Origin: Bradyrhizobium_A sp052115025
GTDB lineage: Bacteria > Pseudomonadota > Alphaproteobacteria > Rhizobiales > Xanthobacteraceae
Length of the DNA stretch: 64,000 nt
Reading direction: 5' to 3'
Assembly (NCBI RefSeq): GCF_052115025.1
Contig: NZ_JBFRFW010000023.1
Coordinates: 1-64,000 of the forward strand
Positions within the stretch are counted from its first letter, which is position 1. Every line of letters starts with the position of its first letter. A program made the translations under genes and the position numbers. Below the pieces are notes generated by a model. The model worked only from the letters and a program-made list of their open reading frames with translations. It made no database searches and was not told the origin of the DNA. Shown one piece after another: positions 24,512 through 31,889 of the stretch.

Positions 24512-24892
24512 CTACCAGGTCTGGTTGCGCGAGTTGTCGCCGTAACCGTAGCCATAACCGCCGTAGCCATAGGACGGCGCAGTGACCACCGGGGCCGGGA
24601 CATAGCCATAGGCGCCGCGGAAGCTGTCGCGCTCGCGCACGACATAACGCTGATGATGATGGCGGCGCGCGGCGCTGCTGAACTCGGTCGCGGTGGCCTG
24701 CGCGTAGGCGTGCCGCGTGATGACGCTCTTCGCGGGCGCCGCCCTGCCTGACGCCGTGCTGGCGGGCGCGGCGTGGGCGAACGAGGGAATGGCGGCGATC
24801 AGCGCGAGCGCGGCGGCGAACGCCAGCAGCAGGCGGTGATGCGAGGTGGACAGCGTGGCAGCGCGCGCGGTCGCGGCGGTTCGGCGAGACAT
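24512..24892 (-). CDS. Small exported protein with a Gly/Tyr-rich C-terminus
   Basis: A 126-residue protein with an N-terminal signal peptide (hydrophobic LLLAFAAALALIAAIPSFA, cleavage likely after AHA). The mature part has a His/Arg-rich segment (AARRHHHQRYVVRERD) and ends in a glycine/tyrosine-rich tail (YGYGGYGYGYGDNSRNQTW). It is probably periplasmic or surface-associated; no enzyme motif is seen. ATG 24892 is preceded by AAGGA about ten bases upstream. The open frame extends further upstream, but the signal peptide fixes this start. Confidence 0.7.
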   Translation of the reverse strand: MSRRTAATARAATLSTSHHRLLLAFAAALALIAAIPSFAHAAPASTASGRAAPAKSVITRHAYAQATATEFSSAARRHHHQRYVVRERDSFRGAYGYVPAPVVTAPSYGYGGYGYGYGDNSRNQTW

Positions 24893-25436
24893 GATGCGAC
24901 GTCCTTGTTGTTGTCGAACGATCCGGCGGGCGCTCGAGGAAGTGATGGGGCTGACATCGGCACGTTCGCCGCGAATGCAAGCAAGCGTCACAGGATCGTG
25001 AGCCGGCCGCCCCGCGACCGCAGCGCGCAGGGCGGGTTCCCGCCGCAAAATAGGCTGCGATCCGAACCACATCCGCGATATGGGCCCGAGCCGCGCCACC
25101 CCGGCACGGCAGCAATGCATGGCGTGCAGCGGTTAAAAAAACACTGCCCCTGCCTCGTGATCACCGCGCGCGGTGTCTGCTCTGTATCTGTATCTGCCTC
25201 TGAGTCTGTATCTGATCTGCTCTGGGGGCGTTGCGGCAACCGCCGGGCAACGGCGACGGAAACGTTTCACCGCCGCTGCCACCGTGACCTATCCATCTGG
25301 TCGCGCGAGGGAACGTGCGGCGCGACCGCGACGATCGGGGCCGCCGGCCTGCGCCGGTGTAATGATGTATCGGCCGCGGATTTTCAGCGTCTCGGTCGTG
25401 AAACCGGCGCGAGCGGCGGCGAGCGACGCGCGAAAC
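24893..25436. other. Long intergenic region with a simple-sequence stretch
   Basis: No open frame here looks like a protein on either strand. The only structure seen is the CTGTATCTG-type short repeat at 25175-25226. The region should contain the promoter of the small exported protein. Confidence 0.5.
25175..25226. repeat. CTGTATCTG/CTCTG short repeat
   Basis: About six imperfect repeats of a CTGTATCTG/GCCTCTGAG motif follow each other (for example CTCTGTATCTGTATCTGCCT). They are pyrimidine-rich, unlike the neighbouring GC-rich sequence. Confidence 0.6.
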
Positions 25437-26147
25437 TCAGCCGCGGCGCCGCGGTTTCAGCTCGCTCTTGAGCGTCTCGTAGCACTCGCAGGTGCGCGCC
25501 TCGAGCGCCGGCCGGTCGAGGATGCGGATGACGCCACGCGAGTAGCTGATCAGCCCCTCGGCCTGGAACCGGCCGGCGACCTCGGTGACCGAGGTGCGGC
25601 GCACGCCGAGCATCTGCGACAGCAGCTCCTGGGTCAGCGCCAGGATGTCGCTCTCGGCGCGGTCCACCGTCTGCAGCAGCCAACGACAGAACCGCGCGTC
25701 GACCTGATGCAGCGCGTTGCAGGCCGCGGTGATGCGCGCCTGGGTCAGCAGCGTCTCGTTGAAATGAACACAGAGGTCGCGCAGCGCCGGGCTGCCGGCC
25801 ACCGCCTTGCGGAACTGCGCCGCCGGGATGCGCGCGATCACTGTCGGCAATTGGACGACAACTTTCACCCGCGACACATAGAGCCCGAGCCCGGCCATGG
25901 CGCCGACGGCGCCCTCCCGGCCGACGGTCGCGGTCTCGATGGCGCGGCCGTCCTGCATCACCACCAGCAGCGACAGCATGCCGTTGAGGGGGAAGTACAC
26001 CGCATCGACCTCCTCGCCGGCGTCGAGCAGGCGCACCCCCTGGTCCAGCGCCAGCAGGCTGAGATGCGGCTGAATAAGGCTTAAGTCCGCCCGGGGGAGC
26101 GAAGCCAGCAAACTGTTGTCAACCGGGCTCAGCGATGCCGAATTCAC
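25437..26147 (-). CDS. Crp/Fnr family transcriptional regulator
   Basis: A 236-residue regulator. The cyclic-nucleotide-binding-like beta-roll covers residues ~20-140 (VDAVYFPLNGMLSLLVVMQD, GREGAVGAMAGLG). The C-terminal winged helix has LALTQELLSQMLGVRRTSVT and EVAGRFQAEGLISYSRGVI. No N-terminal cysteine cluster is present, so it is not an oxygen-sensing FNR; the roll lacks an obvious cAMP pocket signature. Such proteins in this group often answer to stress or nutrient state. GTG 26147 has GAGGA five bases upstream; an in-frame GTG at 26180 lacks a ribosome site. Confidence 0.85.
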   Translation of the reverse strand: MNSASLSPVDNSLLASLPRADLSLIQPHLSLLALDQGVRLLDAGEEVDAVYFPLNGMLSLLVVMQDGRAIETATVGREGAVGAMAGLGLYVSRVKVVVQLPTVIARIPAAQFRKAVAGSPALRDLCVHFNETLLTQARITAACNALHQVDARFCRWLLQTVDRAESDILALTQELLSQMLGVRRTSVTEVAGRFQAEGLISYSRGVIRILDRPALEARTCECYETLKSELKPRRRG

Positions 26148-26642
26148 GTCGATCCTCGTCCGATCGAGCGGGCCTTTCACCCGGAAACTGATGAGACGCG
26201 CAGCTGCGGTGCGCGAGTGTGGGACCTGTCAATCTAGAGTGGCGACAATCCGATGTCGGCCCGAAACCGTTCATAGGCGCGCAATCGGCCCGGAAGCGGA
26301 GACCCGCAGTTCCGCCGCTGTTTTGAGGGCGAACGCGCCTGCTACGGTTAATGATCCATGATCTGCCGATAAAAACTTATGTCAACAACCGGACACATTG
26401 AAACCGGCCCGGCCTGCGCGACCTTGTGTCCCGACCCGCCCTTTTCCCTTCGGCAGGCTGTCCACGTGCTGCAAGTGCCGATTGGGGCTTGAAATCGGTC
26501 AGTTTACTGCAAGATTGCGGAGCGATCGTCGGTGGGAACCGATCGGGATGAATCGGCCCTGAGGATGCACACCGGCGCGGCATCGGTCATGCATTTCCGG
26601 GAACGGTTGCGATCGGTATCTGGGCACTCGATCAGCGATGGA
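26148..26642. other. Intergenic region without a recognised gene
   Basis: Some AT-rich stretches (around 26345-26400) could hold promoters of the Crp/Fnr gene. No convincing protein, repeat or hairpin was seen. Confidence 0.45.
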
Positions 26643-26840
26643 ATGGACGTAATGGGTGATGAAACAAGAAAGGCAATATGGACGGTGATCGACGGCGGAT
26701 CGGGCGAACAGCCCGAGGGGGAACGGCCGATCACGGAGGAGAGTCTCGAACTCGTGCAGGCATTCATCAGGATCGCATCGGCCGACGACCGCCGGCGGGT
26801 GCTCGATCTTGCCAAGGCGCTGGCGCGGCGCGACCACTGA
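26643..26840 (+). CDS. Small hypothetical protein
   Basis: A protein of about 65 residues: MDVMGDETRKAIWTVIDGG, then an acidic linker and a helical C-terminus, ELVQAFIRIASADDRRRVLD followed by LAKALARRDH. The tail resembles small conserved proteins of Bradyrhizobium with an ADDR-x3-L-x-LA pattern, of unknown function. The start is uncertain; ATG 26652 or 26589 are alternatives and none has a good ribosome site. The protein-like composition of the C-terminus is the main support. Confidence 0.5.
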   Translation: MDVMGDETRKAIWTVIDGGSGEQPEGERPITEESLELVQAFIRIASADDRRRVLDLAKALARRDH

Positions 26841-27291
26841 AGCGCGGCCGGCGCGCCGCGGCCTGGAGCAATTCCAGCCCACGCGGCCGACGAGCCGCTC
26901 GACACACGACAACGGATGGCGCGCCACGGCGGTCCGCTCCCGCGGCCCCGGCGCGCCTTGCCAATGTCCGATAGCGAACATAGCTGACTCTACAGGCCGT
27001 CCGGCCCGGCGCCAGCGGCGCCGCCGACCCGCTCCGGCCAGGATGACTGACGAGGTCCGGAGCGTCCCGACGCCGGGTGGCGGCCAGGCTGCGCCTGTGC
27101 CCTGCCGTCAAATGAAGCAGCAGTGCTGCCCTTTCCGGCAAAAGATGACGCGAAACTGACATTGCCGGCCCGGCGAACGCGCAGTAACTTTTTCAGCAGT
27201 TGCTTGTATTGTCGGCGTTGAGATTCGCGATCAAGGTTCGACGGCAGCGGGTCTCGACACTTGACTCTCAGGCTGAAGCGGAAGCGATGCC
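26841..27291. other. Intergenic region without a recognised gene
   Basis: No protein-like frame or clear repeat was seen. The AT-richer part near 27185-27215 may carry the promoter of the membrane-protein gene at 27292. Confidence 0.4.
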
Positions 27292-27633
27292 ATGCAAGTC
27301 AATACCAAGCCGGACACCACTCCGGTCAAGACCGCCGCCGGCGCCAAGCCGCCGGTCGCCATCCGGGTCGCGGGACTCGTGTTCCGCACCCTGGTGATCG
27401 CGGTGCTCGTCGTCGCCACGGCGCGGGTCGCCAGTCCCCAGAACGAGACGCTCCTGTCGGTGTACGATACGCCGGCGGATCTCATCCGCCTGCTGATCGG
27501 CATCGTGGTGTGCGCCTGGTTCGTGGTCCACATGTTCATCCTGCCGAAGGATGCGGAGGGCTACCGGACCTGGGTCTATCTCGGCCTCGCGGTGCTGCCG
27601 CTGGCGATCGTGATGATGATCGTCATCTGGTAG
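27292..27633 (+). CDS. Small membrane protein of unknown function
   Basis: A 113-residue protein with three hydrophobic segments: VFRTLVIAVLVVATARVASP, LIRLLIGIVVCAWFVVHMFI and VYLGLAVLPLAIVMMIVIW. The first ~25 residues are polar and probably cytoplasmic. No motif points to a function. It is followed by about 160 bases and then the arsenic operon, with no obvious link. Confidence 0.7.
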   Translation: MQVNTKPDTTPVKTAAGAKPPVAIRVAGLVFRTLVIAVLVVATARVASPQNETLLSVYDTPADLIRLLIGIVVCAWFVVHMFILPKDAEGYRTWVYLGLAVLPLAIVMMIVIW

Positions 27634-27771
27634 GACGGCCTGCCCGGTCGCGGCGGCATCACCGGCCGCGGCTTTCGCGCGGCGTGATGCGCGCGCCTTT
27701 CGCATCAGCTTTCCACAGCACGGCAGAACCACACGCGACCATGCACCGTCGATCGAGGTTGACCAGCCGCC

Positions 27772-27794
27772 ATTATTTCGATAATCGTTGAAAT
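27772..27794. promoter_or_regulatory. Candidate ArsR operator
   Basis: ATTAT-TTCG-ATAAT (27772-27785) is a perfect inverted repeat and overlaps a second pair, ATTTC (27775-27779) and GAAAT (27790-27794). The site ends at the base before the arsR ATG. ArsR repressors bind AT-rich imperfect dyads in this position, so autoregulation of the whole operon is likely. Confidence 0.65.
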
Positions 27795-28139
27795 ATGGAA
27801 AAGACGAACGCCGTTGCCGCGCTTGCCGCGCTCGCCCAGGACAACCGCCTCGATGTCTTCCGCCTGCTGGTCCAGGCCGGCCCCGCCGGCATGACCGCCG
27901 GCGCCATCGCCGAGGCCCTGGACCTGCCGCCCAATACGCTGACATTCCACTTCGACCGGCTGCGCGTGGCCGGCCTCGCAGCCGTGAGACGTGACGGTCG
28001 TTCGAAAATCTATACGGCACAGTTCGAGACCATGAACGAACTGCTCGGTTTCCTGACCGAAAACTGCTGCGGCGGAACGCCGTGCCCCCCCGCTCCAGCC
28101 TGCCAACCCACGCGGCGGCGCGCCAGCGTGCCAGCCTGA
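27795..28139 (+). CDS. arsR: ArsR family metalloregulator
   Basis: A 114-residue ArsR/SmtB winged-helix repressor (ALAALAQDNRLDVFRLLVQA, then GAIAEALDLPPNTLTFHFDR, LRVAGLAAVRRDGRSKIYTA). The usual CxC pair in the recognition helix is absent. Instead, cysteines lie in the C-terminal segment TENCCGGTPCPPAPAC, the position used by arsenite sensors with a C-terminal vicinal site. It is the first gene of an operon with a CadI/ArsI-type protein, arsenate reductase and aquaporin-like channel, and an operator-like dyad precedes it. It is expected to release DNA on binding trivalent arsenic. Confidence 0.85.
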   Translation: MEKTNAVAALAALAQDNRLDVFRLLVQAGPAGMTAGAIAEALDLPPNTLTFHFDRLRVAGLAAVRRDGRSKIYTAQFETMNELLGFLTENCCGGTPCPPAPACQPTRRRASVPA

Positions 28140-28150
28140 AAGGAGGCGCC

Positions 28151-28693
28151 ATGAAACGCCTGCACGTCCATGTTTCCGTCGACGATATTCCCCGATCGAT
28201 CGGGTTCTATTCGGCGCTGTTTGCCGCCGAGCCCGCAGTCATCAAATCCGACTATGCGAAGTGGATGCTCGAGGACCCGCGCGTGAACTTTGCGATCTCG
28301 ACGCGCGGGCGGAAGCCCGGCCTCGACCATCTCGGCATTCAGGCGGAAAGCAGCGACGAACTGCACGACATCTATGCCCGTCTGCGCAGCGCCGGCGGCA
28401 CGGTGCTCGAACAGGGACAGACGACATGCTGCTACGCCAGATCGGAAAAATCATGGATCGATGACCCGGCCGGCATCGCCTGGGAAACCTTCCATACCGT
28501 CGGCGAAAGCACGATCTATGGCGATGGGACCGGTGAGAACCAGGCGCGCCTTGCCCATGACAAGTCTCCTGCCGATGACAAGCCTTCTGCCGATGACAAG
28601 CCTTTTGCCGATGACAGGCCTTCCGCCGATGACGAGCCATCGGCCTGCTGCGCGCCGCGTCCAGAGCCGAAACCATCCTCTGCCTGCTGCTGA
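28151..28693 (+). CDS. ArsI/CadI-family vicinal-oxygen-chelate protein with a repeated tail
   Basis: A 180-residue protein starting with a glyoxalase-fold domain (MKRLHVHVSVDDIPRSIGFY, LDHLGIQAES). The vicinal cysteines Cys93-Cys94 (QTTCCYARSEKSW) match the ArsI/CadI site. ArsI cleaves the C-As bond of methylarsenite; CadI homologues are annotated as cadmium-induced, so the two cannot be separated by eye. The residues that bind metal in ArsI (His near 5/60, Cys pair, Glu) look present. The C-terminal ~45 residues are unusual: a 6-residue acidic repeat (PSADDK type) followed by CCAPRPEPKPSSACC with two more Cys pairs. AGGAGG precedes the ATG. Confidence 0.82.
   Translation: MKRLHVHVSVDDIPRSIGFYSALFAAEPAVIKSDYAKWMLEDPRVNFAISTRGRKPGLDHLGIQAESSDELHDIYARLRSAGGTVLEQGQTTCCYARSEKSWIDDPAGIAWETFHTVGESTIYGDGTGENQARLAHDKSPADDKPSADDKPFADDRPSADDEPSACCAPRPEPKPSSACC
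28553..28642 (+). repeat. 18-bp in-frame tandem repeat, five units
   Basis: Units start at 28553, 28571, 28589, 28607 and 28625 (GCCGATGACAAGCCTTCT type), encoding Ala-Asp-Asp-Lys-Pro-Ser. The repeat lies inside the ArsI/CadI-like gene and could vary in number by slippage without a frameshift. Confidence 0.85.
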
Positions 28694-28703
28694 GGTGATC
28701 GCC

Positions 28704-29117
28704 ATGACGGACGTCATCATCTATCACAATCCTGAGTGCGGCACGTCGCGCAACACACTGGCAATGATCCGAAATGCCGGCCTGGAGCCGCATGTCATCG
28801 AATACCTCAAGACACCGCCCTCGCGCGTGCTGCTGCAGCAGCTCATCGCGCGCATGGGCATATCGGTGCGGGAGCTTCTCCGGGAAAAGGGAACGCCCTA
28901 CGCCGAACTCGGGCTCGACGATCCGGCATTGTCCGACGAAAAGCTTGTCGACGCCATGATGGCGCACCCGATCCTGATCAACCGGCCGATCGTCGTGACG
29001 CCTCTGGGCGTCAAGCTCTGCCGTCCTTCGGAGCTCGTCCTCCAGCTCCTGCCGGAGCAGCAGGGAGAGTTCGTCAAGGAAGACGGCGAGCGTGTTTCAT
29101 TGAGGCGCAGCGGCTGA
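28704..29117 (+). CDS. arsC: Arsenate reductase (glutaredoxin-dependent ArsC)
   Basis: A 137-residue ArsC of the glutaredoxin-coupled class, which reduces arsenate to arsenite in the cytoplasm. The catalytic Cys12 is in HNPECGTSRNTL. The conserved arginine positions appear in LREKGTPYAELGL and NRPIVVTPLGVKLCRPSE. GAGG lies upstream of ATG 28704, and the stop overlaps the aquaporin-like gene by one base. Arsenite made here is expected to leave through the adjacent channel, because no ArsB or Acr3 pump is present in the operon. Confidence 0.93.
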   Translation: MTDVIIYHNPECGTSRNTLAMIRNAGLEPHVIEYLKTPPSRVLLQQLIARMGISVRELLREKGTPYAELGLDDPALSDEKLVDAMMAHPILINRPIVVTPLGVKLCRPSELVLQLLPEQQGEFVKEDGERVSLRRSG

Positions 29118-29779
29118 TGCCTGGCCTTGCGAAACGCGCTTTCGCTGAGTGGCTCGGGGCTGCCTTCCTTCTCGCCACCGTCGTCGGCTCCGGCATCATG
29201 GCCCAAAAGCTGGCCGGCGGGAATCTGGCGCTGGCGCTGTTGTGCAACACGATCCCGACCGGCGCCATCCTCGCTGTCCTGATCCTGATGTTCGGCCCGA
29301 TCTCCGGGGCGCATTTCAATCCGGCGGTCACGCTGGCCTTCGCGATCCGCGGCGACGCCACCTCGCGAGATGCAGCGATCTATGTCATCGCACAACTCGC
29401 CGGTGCCATCGTCGGCGTCTGGGTCGCACACCTGATGTTCGACTTGCAGGTCTGGCAGTTATCCTTGACGGAGCGTACCGGGACCGGGCAGTGGCTCGCC
29501 GAAGCCGTGGCCACCTTCGGCCTGCTGCTGACGATCTTCGGCGTCGCAGCCCGCACGCCATCCGCCCTTCCCTACGCCGTCGGGCTCTATATCACCGCGG
29601 CCTACTGGTTCACCGCATCGACGTCGTTCGCCAACCCGGCCGTCACCGTTGCGCGCTCCTTGTCCGACACATTTGCCGGCATCGCTCCGCATGGTGTCGC
29701 AGCCTTCATCGTCGCCCAGCTCATCGGCGCCATCCTGGCGATTCCACCCGCGCGCTGGCTGTGGGCAAAGGCGACCTGA
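29117..29779 (+). CDS. aqpS: Aquaporin/MIP family channel, AqpS-like (arsenic operon)
   Basis: A 220-residue MIP-family channel with six hydrophobic segments and two NPA boxes (GAHFNPAVTL near residue 65, SFANPAVTVAR near 175). Position, operon and size match AqpS of Sinorhizobium meliloti, where an aquaglyceroporin together with ArsC gives arsenate resistance by letting arsenite flow out downhill. Its ATG overlaps the arsC stop (TGATG). It ends the operon. The symbol rests on context and the paired NPA motifs; the pore residues were not compared. Confidence 0.87.
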   Translation: MPGLAKRAFAEWLGAAFLLATVVGSGIMAQKLAGGNLALALLCNTIPTGAILAVLILMFGPISGAHFNPAVTLAFAIRGDATSRDAAIYVIAQLAGAIVGVWVAHLMFDLQVWQLSLTERTGTGQWLAEAVATFGLLLTIFGVAARTPSALPYAVGLYITAAYWFTASTSFANPAVTVARSLSDTFAGIAPHGVAAFIVAQLIGAILAIPPARWLWAKAT

Positions 29780-29834
29780 CCTGCCGGAAGCGTCGAACGC
29801 TCATCCAAATTGCTGCAAGGTCGGGCCTGGCCCG

Positions 29835-30476
29835 TCAGTGGCGAGGTCCGAAAGCCGACGGCGACATGCCGAGCAGCGACAGCGCGCTGCCGTCGCTCTC
29901 GACACGGCCCTGCTGGGTGTAGCCGACCTCGACCGACAGGTTGAGGTTCGGCATCGGCTGGTAGGCGACGCCCGCCCGCGCGGTGTAGACCGGCAGCGTG
30001 GCGGACAGCGGATCGAACGCCGCGAACGGGCCGCCCGCGCCGGTCTGGAAGCGCGAGGTGCTGATGCCGGCATAGATCTGCAGCGGCAAGCCGCGCTCGG
30101 CCTGGAAATCGTAGCCGACCAGCGCGGCGTCATGGGTGAACGAGGTGAAGGGCCCGAGCAGCAGCCCGCGGTCGGCGCCGCTGGTGGTCCAGCCCATCGC
30201 GCCGCGTTCGCTGGCGGCGAAGAAGCCGGTCGGGAAGTTCACGCGGCTGTAGGACAGGCCGCTGCCGGCACTGCCGAAATCGAAGCTCGGAAAGTCGCCA
30301 TAAGCCTTCGCCCCGTCACCGGGCGCAAGGCTGCTGCCGAAGCCGATCGGCCAACCCGGAATCCAGTAGCGCACAGGAGCGGTCTGGGCATGGGCCAGCG
30401 GCGCGCCCGAGCACAGCGCCGCAACGACGATCGCAAGACGAGATTTGCGCGAAGAGCCTGATTTAGCTGAAGACAT
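29835..30476 (-). CDS. Exported beta-rich protein, probably an outer-membrane beta-barrel
   Basis: A 213-residue protein with a signal peptide (KSRLAIVVAALCSGAPLAHA, cleavage near AHA-QT). The mature part alternates polar and aromatic residues (VYTARAGVAYQPMPNLNLSV, EVGYTQQGRVESDGSALSLL), as in small outer-membrane barrels. It does not end in the classic aromatic residue, so the location is tentative. It is convergent with the arsenic operon and has no obvious link to it. Confidence 0.65.
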   Translation of the reverse strand: MSSAKSGSSRKSRLAIVVAALCSGAPLAHAQTAPVRYWIPGWPIGFGSSLAPGDGAKAYGDFPSFDFGSAGSGLSYSRVNFPTGFFAASERGAMGWTTSGADRGLLLGPFTSFTHDAALVGYDFQAERGLPLQIYAGISTSRFQTGAGGPFAAFDPLSATLPVYTARAGVAYQPMPNLNLSVEVGYTQQGRVESDGSALSLLGMSPSAFGPRH

Positions 30477-30777
30477 GTTTACCTGGTGGGCATCCGCGGA
30501 ACCAGCCGGTGTTCGGAAAAACTATACGCTGCGGAGAGGTCGAGCGCCAGCGCGCCCCGGCACGGAAGCGCCGGATGGCGGCTGCAGGAAGCCCAGAACG
30601 TCCTCTGCGACAATGCAGCCCCTTTCGTTCGGCGATCCGGAACAGATCGGACAATTGTGTCGAAACTTTCGCACCGGCACATGCTAGCGTCCCACGCCGC
30701 TGAGGCGACATGAACGACGGCCGAGACCGGCGGCGTTACCGCCCTCCGTGTTCGGCACGCCGTGACGAGGCATCCGG
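30477..30777. other. Intergenic region without a recognised feature
   Basis: This is the divergent promoter region between the exported barrel-like protein and the hydrolase gene. Several short open frames exist but none is protein-like. Confidence 0.45.
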
Positions 30778-31860
30778 ATGAGGTTTCCAGCGCTGTGGCT
30801 CATCCTCCTTGCGGCGCTCAACGCCGCGCACGCCGACGACGCCGTCTTCAAGGTCGGCGTCACCACGCGCGACCTCGTTCCGGCCGAGCCTTATGACTGG
30901 CGCGGCGCCAGCACCCATGCGCTGCGCACGACGATCTGGTACCCGGCCACGGCCGGCGCGCGCGAGGACGCGCAATGGATCGGGCCGCGCCTTATCCCGT
31001 TCGTCAGCGCCGGGCGCGCCGCACGCGATGCCGAGCCGGCCGCGGGGCGGCATCCGCTCATTCTCCTGTCCCACGGTTTCGGCGGCACGGCGTCCGATCT
31101 CGCCTGGCTCGGCGTGGCGCTCGCCGCGCACGGCTTCATCGCGGCTGCGATCAATCATCCCGGCAACAATGGCGATGATGGCAGCACGGTCGAGGGGGCG
31201 GCGCTGTCGTGGCTGCGCGCCGTCGATCTCAGCACGGTCATCGACGCCCTGCGCGACGACAACACCTTCGGTCGCAGGATCGATCCGGCGCGCATCGGCG
31301 CCGCCGGCCATTCGTTCGGCGGCTACACCGTCATCGCGCTCGCCGGCGGCATCACCGATCCGGAGCGGCTTCGGGCCTTCTGCCGTTCGCCGGACGCGGA
31401 TGCATTGTGCGCCCCGGCGCCGGATGTTTCAGCCCTGCGCCAGCAGAGCATGGCGCGCCTCGCATCCGATGCCGATTTCCGGCAGCGCTATGGCCGGGCC
31501 GCCGCGTCCTATCGCGACGCCCGCATTCGCGCCGTGTTTGCCCTGGCACCGGGACCGGGGCCGATCTTCACGCCGGAGAGCCTCGGCCGGATCGCGATCC
31601 CGGTCGCGCTCGCGACGGGCAGCGCCGACGCGGTCGCGCCGCCCGCCTCGGGCGCCGAGGCGCTCGGCAAGGTCATCCCGCAGGCCACGCTGAAGCGGTT
31701 TGCGGATGCCGGCCACTTCGTCTTTTTCGGGACCTGCACCGCGGTCGGGCGCATGGCCCTCCGCACGGTGTGCCGCGATCCAGACGGCATCGACCGCAAT
31801 GCCGTTCACACCGAGACGATCCAGCTGGCGCTCGACTTTTTCACCGCCAGCCTGCGCTGA
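30778..31860 (+). CDS. Exported alpha/beta hydrolase (dienelactone hydrolase/PAF-acetylhydrolase-like)
   Basis: A 360-residue hydrolase with an N-terminal signal peptide (MRFPALWLILLAALNAAHA). The fold is shown by HPLILLSHGFGGTASDLAWL, the nucleophile elbow GHSFGG (Ser about residue 180), the acid region ATGSADAVAP and the catalytic histidine in DAGHFVFF. These features fit the COG4188-type predicted dienelactone hydrolases. It is expected to act in the periplasm on an ester or similar bond; the substrate is unknown. It is monocistronic and convergent with the TPR gene. Confidence 0.85.
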   Translation: MRFPALWLILLAALNAAHADDAVFKVGVTTRDLVPAEPYDWRGASTHALRTTIWYPATAGAREDAQWIGPRLIPFVSAGRAARDAEPAAGRHPLILLSHGFGGTASDLAWLGVALAAHGFIAAAINHPGNNGDDGSTVEGAALSWLRAVDLSTVIDALRDDNTFGRRIDPARIGAAGHSFGGYTVIALAGGITDPERLRAFCRSPDADALCAPAPDVSALRQQSMARLASDADFRQRYGRAAASYRDARIRAVFALAPGPGPIFTPESLGRIAIPVALATGSADAVAPPASGAEALGKVIPQATLKRFADAGHFVFFGTCTAVGRMALRTVCRDPDGIDRNAVHTETIQLALDFFTASLR

Positions 31861-31889
31861 GCGACCGCGGCGGCGAACAGATGAGGTTT

